Shown here piece after piece: positions 27,947 through 37,742 of a DNA stretch of 64,000 nucleotides. A model generated the notes under the pieces. It was not told where the DNA came from. It ran no database searches and saw only the letters and a program-made list of their open reading frames with translations. Position 1 is the first letter of the stretch; each line of letters opens with the position of its first letter. The stretch covers positions 248,001-312,000 of the forward strand of contig NZ_BTGQ01000006.1 in NCBI RefSeq assembly GCF_036985505.1, read 5' to 3'. A program made the translations under genes and the position numbers. The DNA comes from Croceitalea sp947503285. Lineage in GTDB: Bacteria > Bacteroidota > Bacteroidia > Flavobacteriales > Flavobacteriaceae.

Positions 27947-28357
27947 GATGGCCGTAAAGGTAAAAAAAGCAGTAGAAGTCAAAAGCATTCAAGCCAAAAA
28001 AGATAATTGTCATATAATACGGACTTTGGCAAAGAAAAACCATAGCTTATCTTATTTAGGTCCATATGTTCCAGTATTCGATATACGAATAATAGTGCAT
28101 AGCCATCGCCGTAAAGGGGCCTGGCCTATGATAGTGTACTTTTTGTAGCGTTGTTACCCATATCGATGCTGTATTAAGAAATGGAAATGTTCTTTGTCCG
28201 GTATCCTCAAAAAGCCGTGTTGTATTAGCTCCATTAGTTGACTGCCCATAGTCCGACTATTTTGTTATATTTCAAGAAGATTAGGAATTTAACGACCTAA
28301 ATCGAAAAAGATAGCCTTGGCATAAAGCCTAATGTTCCAATCAATCGAAAAAGAAAA
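27947..28357. other. Intergenic region with no supported gene
   Basis: 411 bp. A plus-strand frame at 27945-28148 lacks any recognisable domain, starts inside the DUF2279-like gene's start codon, and has an unusual residue mix; I regard it as chance. A near-match to a -7 element, TATATTTC, lies at 28266-28273 ahead of the S41 peptidase gene. Nothing else is evident. Confidence 0.45.
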
Positions 28358-29737
28358 TTGAAGTTAATTGCGACAATCCTATTCCTACTAATTTTATTCT
28401 TCCATGGCTACGCACAGGAAAGCCATATCCCAAAAATTGGGATGGAGCAGGATATTGACGATGTAATTCGGATTATTGAGGATATACATCCATACCCCTA
28501 TCGGTTTAAAAGTAAAGACGAGATTCGCTCTTATTCAAATCGTCTCAAAGAAAATTTAAAAGATAGTTTATCAATCAGTGGGTTTTGGAGGATTATAGAT
28601 GAATTGGTGGTATGCTATAATGATGCCCACACGAGTACTTTCCCCTACCCCCTATTCCATAAATTCCATAGAAATGGAGGCTTATTCTTCCCTTTTCATG
28701 TAGCAATCAAGAATAACGAATTGTTTATAACCAAGACCCTTGAGGGCCAAAGTGAACTTGTGGGGAAAAAGATAATGGGCATCAACGGCATAAAGGATTC
28801 CACTTTGATCCAAGACATGCTTAAGCATTCAAAAAAAGAACTTCCAAATCTGAAAAAACATGATATTTCCAGCAATTTTCCATTTTATCTATGGAAAACC
28901 TTCGGTTGGAAAGGTCCTTTTAATGTGGAATTAAAGGACACTATCTTGCAAAATGACGGTGCAAACTACGAAGTGGTATTTAAAGATTGGTTATCAGAAG
29001 ATGAAGATTGGTTTCAATATGACCAATTGCATAGTGATATCGCCTACATCAAAATAAGCAATTTCAATGCGAACAGAAAAAATGCGAAAAGACGTTATAA
29101 GGAAACCTTCAAGGCCATTAACGAAAAGCATACGGACCATCTAATCCTTGACTTTCGAAATCACGATGGCGGACAAGATCTATTAGGGGAGGATTTGGCA
29201 AGATATCTTTATAACAAACCTTTCAAAAGATTAAAAAAAACACTTTGGAAAGTAACCCCAGAGTATCAAAAAGCGTTCGAGAAAAAATATATTCCGAAAG
29301 CTCTACGTTGGATAAAACCCTTGTATCTATTGAATCCGTATTCAAAAGTATTACTTAAAAAGAAGAAAAATAAAGGCCTTTATGAGCTCGATTATAAGAC
29401 TACCAAACCCCATCGCAAGGCAAAACGCTTTAAGGGCAATGTATACCTATTGATAAATAATAACACTTTTTCTGCAGGCTCCGTTTTTGCGGGCATGTTT
29501 CAAGATTATGGTATGGGTGAGGTCATCGGGCAAGAAACAGGCAATTTATCTTCCTTTTCTGCCTATGCCTTGGTTACTCATCAATTGCCCAATTCAAAAA
29601 TCAAATTTCGAATTTCTTCGGCATATAGTGTTAGAACCAATGGGGACGAATCTAAAACCCCGGTAGAACCTGATATTAGGATAGCCACTGAATTGGATGG
29701 GCTTGACTACTTGCTGAAGAAGATTCGGGAAAACTGA
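28358..29737 (+). CDS. Exported S41-family peptidase
   Basis: 459 residues. Starts at TTG 28358, the only workable start, directly before a good signal peptide (KLIATILFLLILFFHGYAQ). The N-terminal region carries a DDVIRIIEDIHPYPYRF motif usual for these peptidases. The S41 core has ILDFRNHDGG and the nucleophile Ser372 in NTFSAGSV, then IGQETGN. C-terminal processing peptidase relatives cleave exported peptides. No classic PDZ domain is obvious. It belongs to the accessory-looking hydrolase region; a second, diverged S41 gene is 3 kb downstream. Confidence 0.85.
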   Translation: MKLIATILFLLILFFHGYAQESHIPKIGMEQDIDDVIRIIEDIHPYPYRFKSKDEIRSYSNRLKENLKDSLSISGFWRIIDELVVCYNDAHTSTFPYPLFHKFHRNGGLFFPFHVAIKNNELFITKTLEGQSELVGKKIMGINGIKDSTLIQDMLKHSKKELPNLKKHDISSNFPFYLWKTFGWKGPFNVELKDTILQNDGANYEVVFKDWLSEDEDWFQYDQLHSDIAYIKISNFNANRKNAKRRYKETFKAINEKHTDHLILDFRNHDGGQDLLGEDLARYLYNKPFKRLKKTLWKVTPEYQKAFEKKYIPKALRWIKPLYLLNPYSKVLLKKKKNKGLYELDYKTTKPHRKAKRFKGNVYLLINNNTFSAGSVFAGMFQDYGMGEVIGQETGNLSSFSAYALVTHQLPNSKIKFRISSAYSVRTNGDESKTPVEPDIRIATELDGLDYLLKKIREN

Positions 29738-30465
29738 TTTTAGAAATTTACAATGTATCCATTCAAAATAGCATGTTGTATTGATTTTCCGTAAACTGTG
29801 CGCCCATATATTTGTTGGCACTTGCACAACCCAGGACTTTTCTAGCAGTTATGTTGAGGCACCTTTTGCATAGACTTTCTGTATATCACGACAAACTTGT
29901 TCTTAACCAATCGAACCGGAACTAGTTCTTTTAAGTTTAATTGGATATCCCCTTCTTTGGCCTTGACCATTTCATCTTTCAACAAAGGTCTTGAGAAGAA
30001 GCACAAAAATAGATTGGCATTATTGCGAGTACAATGTTAAAATTTTGGGCTATACCATAAATAAGACAGTAGCTCTTGGCAAACCCCTCATTTAAGGAAC
30101 CCCGCCCAATATAAATTGATTTGTTCTGCTCGCACATATCATGTTCTAATAAAAGGATTTATTTTTTAAACGAGACAACAGTTTCAATATCAGACATAAA
30201 ACAAAAAATATCTTTACACATTTTGCTTCTGTTTATCAAAATACCAAGACAAGTTTCAAAGACTACCGTATTGTTTATTCACTATGCAACAAATACTTCA
30301 ACCATGCAAAGGATAGTCATTGTTCAAATTCTTGTTTCAGCATTTTTTATCATAATGGGTAAAGTTGAATTCCTAACCATTCCTGAAGGGAATTTTACTA
30401 TATTTCCAAAAACACTGTTTGAACGTTTTCAAATTACTTAACCAATTTTAGCCCTTGGCCCTTCC
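29738..30465. other. 728-bp intergenic region with a decayed gene fragment
   Basis: Contains the nitronate monooxygenase remnant listed separately. The rest (about 30021-30465) has one plus-strand frame at 30121-30441 that starts with TTG, has no recognisable domain and reads as a random hydrophobic mix. I do not call it a gene. Its AT-rich, gene-poor character differs from the tightly packed DNA on either side. Confidence 0.6.
29808..30020 (-). pseudogene. Remnant of a nitronate monooxygenase gene (C-terminal part)
   Basis: Aligned by eye, this stretch is clearly homologous at DNA level to part of the intact monooxygenase gene at 35585-36517, in the same orientation. Landmarks include AACTTGTTCTTAA, AATCGAACCGG and CCTTCTTTGGC in both. 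Translated on the minus strand it gives KAKEGDIQLNLKELVPVRLV against NAKEGDTQLTLKELAPVRLL, then a frame change and in-frame stops (near 29838-29860). Only about 70 codons of roughly 310 remain. It is a dead fragment of a duplicated or related gene. Confidence 0.85.
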
Positions 30466-31713
30466 ATGAAAAATCTTTTACTAGTTCTTTTGTTCTCTAC
30501 GATACTACTGGGTTGCAATCAAAAAAAAGAAACGATAAAAAATCTAGAAAAAGATCCTGTCATGCTAAAAGACACTTTGACCCAAAAATTACAATCTGCT
30601 TTTGATAAAGGCGCCATTGTAGGGTTCAGTGTAGCCGTGGTCGATGATTCAGAATTAATTTACAATAGGGGTTTTGGATATATCGATATTGAACAAAAAA
30701 AGCGATATACCCCAAATACTACCCAAAATATTGCTTCCATTTCAAAAACCTTAATTGGTATCGCTTTAATGAAAGCCCAAGAATTGGGAAAGCTCACTAT
30801 TGATGACCCCATTAACGATTACCTACCTTTTGAAATTCATAATCCCAATCATCCCAAAAAACCAATACTGATAAAGCATCTCGCTTATCACACCTCATCA
30901 ATTCGTGATCTAGATGAGATTTATTCAAAATCTTATGTTTTGGAAAAATCAGAACATGATGATAACGAGGGGGTATATGATTGGTTCAGCAAACCAGAGG
31001 CCAAAATTTCATTAATCGATTTTATAAAAAATAGCTTGACCGAAAGTGGGAAATGGTACAAAAAAGAAATTTTCTCAACGGCAGAACCAGGTAAAGCACG
31101 AGAATATTCCAATATCGCCTCTGCCCTTTGTGCACTGGTCATCGAGTTTGCCACGGAGCAAAGCTACCAATCCTTTACTAAAGAATATATCTTGAACCCC
31201 CTGAAGATGACTTCTTCGGGCTGGTCTTCAGAAGATATTGATTCTACAAACCGTTCTAGATTATTTGCCCATAAAGAATTGATGATCGCCAAGTACGATT
31301 TGATAACCTATGCAGACGGCGGATTTATTACGTCATGTAATGATCTAAGCCTGTTTTTGAGCGAATTGATAAAAGGTTACAAGGGGACCGATACGCTTTT
31401 AAATCAAGATGGGTATAAAAAATTATTTGAAAAACATAAATTTTCAAATATCGAAACTGAAGAAGGGTTCGGAATTTTTATGGAATACACAAATGAATTC
31501 ATTAAAATCAAAGATGAGGTCATTGGACATAATGGTTCAGATCCCGGAGTAGTAACCGCTATGTACTTCAATCCCAAAACTGAAACCGGTAAAATTGTAT
31601 TGGTCAATACCGATTCAGATTTTGATGATAACTTTTGGCCAGAGGTCCAATCAATTTGGAATTCGTTAATTGCCTTTGAAACGGAGTTGAACAGCTATAA
31701 AGCTAATCAGTAA
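30466..31713 (+). CDS. Beta-lactamase-fold serine hydrolase lipoprotein
   Basis: 415 residues. The lipoprotein signal ends LLGC (Cys17). Class C/DD-peptidase motifs are SISK with Ser91 and Lys94, YSN in the middle, and HNGSDPG replacing KTG near the C-terminus. Family members are esterases, D-aminopeptidases or penicillin-binding-like enzymes, and a substrate cannot be assigned. The AraC gene starts 14 bp downstream, so the two are probably one operon. A related hydrolase is at 34331-35437. Confidence 0.88.
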   Translation: MKNLLLVLLFSTILLGCNQKKETIKNLEKDPVMLKDTLTQKLQSAFDKGAIVGFSVAVVDDSELIYNRGFGYIDIEQKKRYTPNTTQNIASISKTLIGIALMKAQELGKLTIDDPINDYLPFEIHNPNHPKKPILIKHLAYHTSSIRDLDEIYSKSYVLEKSEHDDNEGVYDWFSKPEAKISLIDFIKNSLTESGKWYKKEIFSTAEPGKAREYSNIASALCALVIEFATEQSYQSFTKEYILNPLKMTSSGWSSEDIDSTNRSRLFAHKELMIAKYDLITYADGGFITSCNDLSLFLSELIKGYKGTDTLLNQDGYKKLFEKHKFSNIETEEGFGIFMEYTNEFIKIKDEVIGHNGSDPGVVTAMYFNPKTETGKIVLVNTDSDFDDNFWPEVQSIWNSLIAFETELNSYKANQ

Positions 31714-31727
31714 CTTTACATTTAAAA

Positions 31728-32651
31728 ATGATTGATTCATTGTTTCAAAAAAATGTCAAGCGCTTCGATAAAAAGGTCAAGAGGTCATTTTTTCCTGAAA
31801 GCTTCTTAAACGAAATCTATTATTCCACGGTAGCCTATGAATCAAATGAATACATTTCATACACCTCTAATTTTTCAATCAAATATGTTCTTGATGGAAA
31901 GGAACTCTATTTTCTGGATGGGAAAAGATATGCGCCCAGGGCCGGACAATATTTAATCATCAACGATGGACGGGAGATAGAAACAAAACCCATAAAGGGA
32001 TCAGAGGGCATTTCCATTTTTTTGGAGAAAAAATTGATTACCGAGGTCTATCAAACACTTAACTCGGGAGCCGAAGAATTGTTAGATAAAGGCTTGGTCG
32101 TGAATTCAATGGCTTGCCCTGAATTTTTTGAAAATAATTTTTATCATCGTGATACTTTGGGCCTATTACTTCAAAAGTTGTCAGGCACGATCAAAACGAG
32201 TGTTCAAGAAGCACAACCCCTGCGGAAGGAAGTCTATTACCTGATTGCTGAAAAATTAATCCAATCGCAGAAAAATATTGACACCGATATCAATCAAATC
32301 ATGCGTGTTAAAAGAAGTACGCGAGAAGAATTATATAAAAAAGTACTATTGGCAAAAGAATACATTCACAGTAACCTACGCTCTGATTTCAACCTAGACC
32401 TGCTTTCAGACAATGTTGGACTTTCAAAGTATCATCTTATTCGCATTTTTAAGTCCACTTTTTTTCAATCTCCTTACCAATACTATCTTATTTGTAAAGT
32501 AAACTTGGTAAAACACTACATTGAAAAAGGACAACACTCTTTAGTGGAAATTGCCGATTTATGTGGTTTCAACGATGTTTTTGTACTCAGCAAAACGTTT
32601 AAAAAAATAGAGGGAATCACACCGTCGACATTTAGACATCATACCAAATAG
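31728..32651 (+). CDS. AraC-family transcriptional regulator
   Basis: 307 residues. N-terminal effector-like domain (about 1-190) followed by two helix-turn-helix motifs (about 205-305) with SDNVGLSKYHLIRIFKSTFFQSPYQYY and EIADLCGFNDVFVLSKTFKKIEGITPSTFR, the AraC signature. It probably controls the flanking hydrolase genes; this is from position only. The ligand is unknown, and the N-terminal part shows no clear sugar-binding cupin motif. Confidence 0.92.
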   Translation: MIDSLFQKNVKRFDKKVKRSFFPESFLNEIYYSTVAYESNEYISYTSNFSIKYVLDGKELYFLDGKRYAPRAGQYLIINDGREIETKPIKGSEGISIFLEKKLITEVYQTLNSGAEELLDKGLVVNSMACPEFFENNFYHRDTLGLLLQKLSGTIKTSVQEAQPLRKEVYYLIAEKLIQSQKNIDTDINQIMRVKRSTREELYKKVLLAKEYIHSNLRSDFNLDLLSDNVGLSKYHLIRIFKSTFFQSPYQYYLICKVNLVKHYIEKGQHSLVEIADLCGFNDVFVLSKTFKKIEGITPSTFRHHTK

Positions 32652-32732
32652 GCAATTATTGACAAAATAAAGCAGGATGGAAGTAATTTCTTTGTCACGA
32701 GAAGTGCTAAAGAATTTATGACATCACCTGAC

Positions 32733-34190
32733 ATGAAAAAAATAATACTGATTTTTGGCTATTTTGCCCTCACAACGCCTTTATACACTGTTGCGCAAGA
32801 CGCAAAAGTAGATGTATTCCAAAAAAAATACGCCCCAGATAGTCTAAACATACAGGTAAAAGAACTTATGGAAGGGATAGGTTCGGGGCACCCGGGTATG
32901 TATCGCTATACGGATAAACGAGAATTTGATTTTTTGATTGATTCAACATTTACAACGGTTACAGACTCCATTAGCCCCTTAACATATTACCGGTTATTAA
33001 AGCCCCTATTCGCTAAAATTGGCTGCTTACATACATCCATCGAGTTATCTGAAGCGAATCAGAACACCCTAAATGATTCTTTGAAACTAATTCCTATTGA
33101 AGTCTTTATAGATGATGAAAAACGGGCTTTTGTAACAAAGAATTACGCCAAAAATGAAACAATTCCGTTAAAGAGTGAAATTCTTGCCATTAATGGCCAA
33201 TCCATCGCTGCGATTCTTGAAACGCTTTACAATGCCATACCCTCTGATGGATACAATCAAACCTTAAAGACCTTATTGCTGAATTATCGATTTGCACTTT
33301 GGTATCGAAGTATGATAAGCACTACAAACCGGTTTGAAATAGAAGCCCGCACTAAAGGATTAAGAAAGGTATATAATTTAACGGGCGTGTCGAACGATGT
33401 ATTTCCTACGTTCGAAACACTCGAGAGGGAAAACGAAAATCAACTTAACCTAAAGATTACTAATGATATAGGATTGCTCACAGTACGCTCTTTTGCAAAA
33501 TCGACCATAAAGAAGAACGATCAAAATTTTGACAAGTTTATTAAAAACACCTTTAAACAACTCAATCAGAAACAAATAGAACATGTGATCATCGACTTAA
33601 GAAACAACACCGGTGGAACAGATGGGAATGCAGTAAAACTTGCTTCCTATTTTTTTGAACAGCCCTTTCGGTATTGGGCAAAAATTGAGACAACTGAAGA
33701 CATCGCAGCGCAAGTCAAAGGTTTTTCACGTTTATTCTATAAAAAGCCCGTCTTAAAAGATTCTTCGTATCATTGGAGGGGAAGTCGTTGGTGGCTTACA
33801 AAAGAATTTAACTATTATAGAATTCAAAAACCTGCCAAGCACAATTACAAAGGGAATGTTTATCTGATTACCAATGGGTTTTGTATGTCTTCATGTGCCG
33901 ACGTTGTGGCAATATTGTCTTATAACAAAAAAGCTGAAGTAATCGGTACGGAAACAGGAGGCGGTTATCAAGGCAATACGAGTGGCCTAATGCCAACATC
34001 AACCATAAACGACGATATGCAAATTACCATACCCCTAAACAAGTACACCAATGCCGTGGATCCAAACACCAATTTTGGCAGGGGTACCATACCAGATGTT
34101 CGTATTAGGCCAACATTGGACGATTGGATGAACAAAAAGGATGTTGAGCTAGAATATATCATGAAGCTGATTAAAGACGCGAAAAGGTAA
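32733..34190 (+). CDS. Exported S41-family peptidase
   Basis: 485 residues from ATG 32733, which places the signal peptide (MKKIILIFGYFALTTPLYTVAQ) at the very N-terminus; the ATG at 32718 adds five residues. S41 core with VIIDLRNNTGGTDGN, the nucleophile region FCMSSCAD (Ser386 or Ser387), IGTETGGG, and a C-terminal GTIPDVRI. Two cysteines flank the nucleophile, unlike the first S41 gene. It lies 81 bp after the araC-type gene and may be its target. Confidence 0.87.
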   Translation: MKKIILIFGYFALTTPLYTVAQDAKVDVFQKKYAPDSLNIQVKELMEGIGSGHPGMYRYTDKREFDFLIDSTFTTVTDSISPLTYYRLLKPLFAKIGCLHTSIELSEANQNTLNDSLKLIPIEVFIDDEKRAFVTKNYAKNETIPLKSEILAINGQSIAAILETLYNAIPSDGYNQTLKTLLLNYRFALWYRSMISTTNRFEIEARTKGLRKVYNLTGVSNDVFPTFETLERENENQLNLKITNDIGLLTVRSFAKSTIKKNDQNFDKFIKNTFKQLNQKQIEHVIIDLRNNTGGTDGNAVKLASYFFEQPFRYWAKIETTEDIAAQVKGFSRLFYKKPVLKDSSYHWRGSRWWLTKEFNYYRIQKPAKHNYKGNVYLITNGFCMSSCADVVAILSYNKKAEVIGTETGGGYQGNTSGLMPTSTINDDMQITIPLNKYTNAVDPNTNFGRGTIPDVRIRPTLDDWMNKKDVELEYIMKLIKDAKR

Positions 34191-34330
34191 AAAAGAAAGG
34201 TGCAGCATGTATCCCCTATAAAAATCAATACATTGGAGAAAATCAAATAATTGTTACAACCTTATTAAAAGTAAGTAACATTTATGGGGCTTAATCGTCT
34301 ACAATTAAACCCACCTTAAAAAGAATATGA

Positions 34331-35437
34331 ATGAACTTAAAGGTATGCCTAGTCTTTGCACTTATTCTATTTTCTTCGTGTCAACAGGATAAAGAAACGA
34401 TCAGAACGATTAAAAACACAGTATTAAACGCTGATCAAATTGACGGATTCATTCGCTCAGCGCTAGATTCTTCCAATATCATAGGTGTTTCTATATCAAT
34501 TATAAATGATCACAGTATTGTCTACAGCGGGCATTTCGGAAAGAAAAATGCAAACGATACCCAAAAAGTTGACAATGAAACGGTTTATGAGGTAGCGTCA
34601 TTATCAAAGCCCGTTTTTTCATTTTTTGTGCTTCATCAGGTACAAAAAGGTATTTTAGATTTAGATCGCCCCCTCTACACCTATCTACCAAACCCCGATA
34701 TAAGTTACGACGATAGATACAAAAAAATCACCGCTAGGATGGTGCTTTGCCATTCAACAGGATTTCCGAATTGGCGCCCTAAGGCAAATGATAGTCTCCA
34801 ATTAAAATTCGAACCAGGAAGTGAATATGGATATTCGGGCGAAGGCTATGAGTATCTAAAGAATGTACTTTTGCACCTACTTGAAACTGATGATAAAGGA
34901 TTGGACCGTATTTTTCAAAAAGAAGTAGCTGAACCATTAGGACTAACCAATTTCAGCTTTACATGGTCAAAAAGATATGAACATAAAAAGGCTTATGGAC
35001 ATATAGATGGTAAACCGACCAATAATACATATCAAAACGCATTTCCCTTTTTCGTTGAACAAGGTCCGAACCTTTTTGCCTCTTCCTACTCTTTGTATTC
35101 AACCTCTGATGCCTATGCACGTTTCTTAATAGCATTAAATCAAAGGGAGATTTTAGATGGAAAGACTTTTGACGAATTGTTAAGACCACAAATTGAAATG
35201 CCGCTATTTCCTGATACCAATACGCACAGAAGTTTACTTTCTTTTACAAAGCAAACACCGGACGGGTTGAGGTTTTTCCATACTGGGGACAATAGTGATT
35301 TTCAGGCTTGGACACACTTTTACCCAGAAAAAGGATTTGGAATGGTGATTTTGACAAATGGGGATACGTTGTTTTCTTCTGGTTTTGCTGAAAACCTGCT
35401 TATCTTCCTTCAAGAATCGGTAGGAAAAAAGAAATAG
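34331..35437 (+). CDS. Beta-lactamase-fold serine hydrolase lipoprotein
   Basis: 368 residues. The signal ends LFSSC (Cys17). Catalytic SLSK with Ser90 and Lys93, YSG as the second motif and HTGDN as the third. The mature N-terminus (QQDKETIRTI) resembles that of the hydrolase at 30466 (NQKKETIKNL), supporting a common origin. Substrate unknown. It ends 148 bp before the convergent nitronate monooxygenase gene. Confidence 0.88.
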   Translation: MNLKVCLVFALILFSSCQQDKETIRTIKNTVLNADQIDGFIRSALDSSNIIGVSISIINDHSIVYSGHFGKKNANDTQKVDNETVYEVASLSKPVFSFFVLHQVQKGILDLDRPLYTYLPNPDISYDDRYKKITARMVLCHSTGFPNWRPKANDSLQLKFEPGSEYGYSGEGYEYLKNVLLHLLETDDKGLDRIFQKEVAEPLGLTNFSFTWSKRYEHKKAYGHIDGKPTNNTYQNAFPFFVEQGPNLFASSYSLYSTSDAYARFLIALNQREILDGKTFDELLRPQIEMPLFPDTNTHRSLLSFTKQTPDGLRFFHTGDNSDFQAWTHFYPEKGFGMVILTNGDTLFSSGFAENLLIFLQESVGKKK

Positions 35438-35584
35438 TCATTTTCAATGAACTATAAAAATCGTTTTATTTGGTAGTGCCCCAAAAACATTTTAGACATA
35501 AAGTTTAGATTTTTTGATGATGTTAAAATCAGCGTAGATTGTGACTAAAAACATAAGGGTTGAGCCATATATCTAAAAAGGCAC

Positions 35585-36517
35585 TTAAACTGTTTCCTTC
35601 GCTTTTTCAAAATCAGCGATAAGTTCCTTTACAATGGTTCCTGCCGGTTTAATCTTATGGATTAATGCGGAAACCTGGCCAATTTCAAGTTCACCCTCAT
35701 CAAGATCACCTTCGAACATTCCTTTTTTGGCCCTTGCGCGGCCCAAGACTTCTTTTAACTGTGCTACAGAGGCACCTTCGGCATAGGCTTGTTGTACCTC
35801 ATGGTAAAACTTGTTCTTAAGCAATCGTACCGGCGCCAATTCCTTTAAAGTGAGCTGGGTATCACCTTCTTTGGCATTGACGACCTCATTTTTGAACGCA
35901 GGGTGTGATGAGGCTTCTTCACTCGCCACAAACCTACTACCAATCTGAACACCATCTGCCCCTAACACCATCGCGGCCAACATTTGGTGCCCAGTGGCAA
36001 TGCCACCAGCAGCGATTAAAGGAATGCTCACTTTTTCTTTTACTGCCGGAATCAAAACCAAAGTGGTGGTCTCGTCACGGCCATTATGGCCACCAGCTTC
36101 AAAACCTTCGGCAACAATGGCATCGACACCGGCCTCTTGTGCTTTCAACGCGAACTTCACACTACTGACCACATGAACCACTATAATTCCTTTTTCTTTT
36201 AAATGGGAAGTCCAGGTTTTTGGGTTACCAGCGGAGGTAAAAACGATTTTAACCCCCTCATCTATGATAATCCCCATTAATTTTTCAATATCAGGATAGA
36301 GCATCGGAACATTGACTCCAAAGGGTTTGTCAGTAGCTTGTTTACATTTTTGAATATGTTCGCGTAAGACCTTGGGGTACATACTTCCAGCCCCAAGTAA
36401 CCCTAAACCCCCGGCATTTGAAACGGCAGACGCCAATCGCCAGCCACTTGCCCATATCATTCCTGCTTGGACAATGGGATAGCGTATTCCGAAAAGGGTG
36501 GTGATTCTATTTTGCAT
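35585..36517 (-). CDS. Nitronate monooxygenase-family flavoprotein
   Basis: 310 residues from ATG 36517. A TIM-barrel FMN protein with the N-terminal TTLFGIRYPIVQAGMIWASG, the GGLGLLGAG motif, EGFEAGGHNGRD (phosphate/FMN-binding and catalytic His region), IAAGGIATGHQM and GADGVQIGSRFVASEE. Family members oxidise alkyl nitronates; FabK-type enoyl reductases are close relatives and cannot be fully excluded. It starts 4 bp after the mnmA stop and is probably co-transcribed with it. A decayed partial copy lies at 29808-30020. Confidence 0.9.
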   Translation of the reverse strand: MQNRITTLFGIRYPIVQAGMIWASGWRLASAVSNAGGLGLLGAGSMYPKVLREHIQKCKQATDKPFGVNVPMLYPDIEKLMGIIIDEGVKIVFTSAGNPKTWTSHLKEKGIIVVHVVSSVKFALKAQEAGVDAIVAEGFEAGGHNGRDETTTLVLIPAVKEKVSIPLIAAGGIATGHQMLAAMVLGADGVQIGSRFVASEEASSHPAFKNEVVNAKEGDTQLTLKELAPVRLLKNKFYHEVQQAYAEGASVAQLKEVLGRARAKKGMFEGDLDEGELEIGQVSALIHKIKPAGTIVKELIADFEKAKETV

Positions 36518-36521
36518 TTCG

Positions 36522-37715
36522 CTAAGATATGACTCCCGAACCAATCAATTCCTCACCAATATACCATGCAGCAAACTGACCTTCCGTGATTGCGGATTGT
36601 TTTTCTGCAAAATCAACATACAGTCCACCTTCTATTCTATACAAGACGGCTTTTTGCAAGGGTTGTCGATATCGTATCCTTGCTTGCACTTCCATAGTGC
36701 CGTCCACCTCCAATTCCAAATCCCTTCGTACCCAATGTAAGTCATTATCCGCTATGAACAAGGTACGTCGTAACAGACCTGGATGTGATTTGCCCTGACC
36801 CGTGTAAATAATATTTTCATCGACATCGGTACTTATCACAAACAAAGGTTCTGGGGTTCCCCCAACGTCCAAACCCTTTCGCTGACCCGTTGTAAAGTAG
36901 TGGGCACCCTGATGTTTACCTACGACCCTTCCATCTGAAAGCGCATAGGAGTATTTGGTAGCATGATGTTCAAGCTCATGTAATTTGTCGTTAAATAGGG
37001 GCACGCCAGTATCATATTGGGGTGCATCAGCCGGAATTTCAACTATTGCACCTAATCTAGGTTTCAACTTTTGCTGTAAAAAATCGGGTAATCGAACCTT
37101 GCCTATAAAACATAGCCCTTGGGAGTCTTTTTTATCGGCAGTGACCAAATCGTTCTCGGCGGCTATTTTTCGAACTTCAGATTTTAGCAATCCGCCAATA
37201 GGAAAAAGAGTCTTCCCCAATTGTTCTTGTGACAATTGGCACAAAAAATAAGACTGGTCTTTGGTACCATCCACCCCGGCCAATAACTGGTACGTTTCAG
37301 TACCATCATCGTTTTTCAATACCCCTTTTCTACAATAATGGCCCGTAGCAACATAATCGGCACCCAAATCCAATGCTATTTTTAAAAAAACATCAAACTT
37401 GATTTCCCGATTACAGAGCACATCAGGATTTGGCGTACGCCCACGCTCGTATTCGTTGAACATATAATCAACGATTCGTTCCTTGTATTCCGTACTTAAA
37501 TCCACCGTTTGAAAGGGAATACCCAATTTCTCGGCCACTATTAGCGCGTCATTACTATCTTCCAACCAAGGGCACTCGTCAGAAATGGTTACAGAGTCAT
37601 CATGCCAATTTTTCATAAAAAGGCCTATCACGTCATATCCCTGCTCTTTCAGCAAATATGCGGTAACACTGGAGTCTACTCCCCCAGAAAGCCCAACTAC
37701 TACTTTCTTTCCCAT
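36522..37715 (-). CDS. mnmA: tRNA-specific 2-thiouridylase
   Basis: 397 residues from ATG 37715. It thiolates U34 of tRNA-Lys, -Glu and -Gln. The PP-loop GLSGGVDSSV (about residues 8-17) binds ATP; the catalytic cysteines are in DVLCNREIKF and GLCFIGKV. The central and C-terminal domains with TTGQRKGL are as expected. An in-frame ATG at 37766 is upstream of the -7 element and unlikely. Confidence 0.97.
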   Translation of the reverse strand: MGKKVVVGLSGGVDSSVTAYLLKEQGYDVIGLFMKNWHDDSVTISDECPWLEDSNDALIVAEKLGIPFQTVDLSTEYKERIVDYMFNEYERGRTPNPDVLCNREIKFDVFLKIALDLGADYVATGHYCRKGVLKNDDGTETYQLLAGVDGTKDQSYFLCQLSQEQLGKTLFPIGGLLKSEVRKIAAENDLVTADKKDSQGLCFIGKVRLPDFLQQKLKPRLGAIVEIPADAPQYDTGVPLFNDKLHELEHHATKYSYALSDGRVVGKHQGAHYFTTGQRKGLDVGGTPEPLFVISTDVDENIIYTGQGKSHPGLLRRTLFIADNDLHWVRRDLELEVDGTMEVQARIRYRQPLQKAVLYRIEGGLYVDFAEKQSAITEGQFAAWYIGEELIGSGVIS

Positions 37716-37734
37716 GATTCTATAAAATATACCG

Positions 37735-37742
37735 CAAAAATA
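37735..37742 (-). promoter_or_regulatory. -7 promoter element of mnmA
   Basis: TATTTTTG on the minus strand matches TAnnTTTG and lies 19 bp upstream of the ATG at 37715. No clear -33 TTG at standard spacing. Confidence 0.5.

Noticed and set aside
27945..28148. Plus-strand reading frame of 67 codons next to the DUF2279-like gene
   Set aside because: No domain, no promoter, and its start lies in the start codon of the minus-strand gene; composition looks random.
30121..30441. Plus-strand frame of 106 codons in the 728-bp gap
   Set aside because: TTG start, no homology pattern, hydrophobic and low-complexity mix; kept only as a remark on the intergenic region.
32718..32732. Upstream ATG of the second S41 peptidase
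   Set aside because: It would put five extra residues before a signal peptide that already begins well with MKKIIL at 32733.
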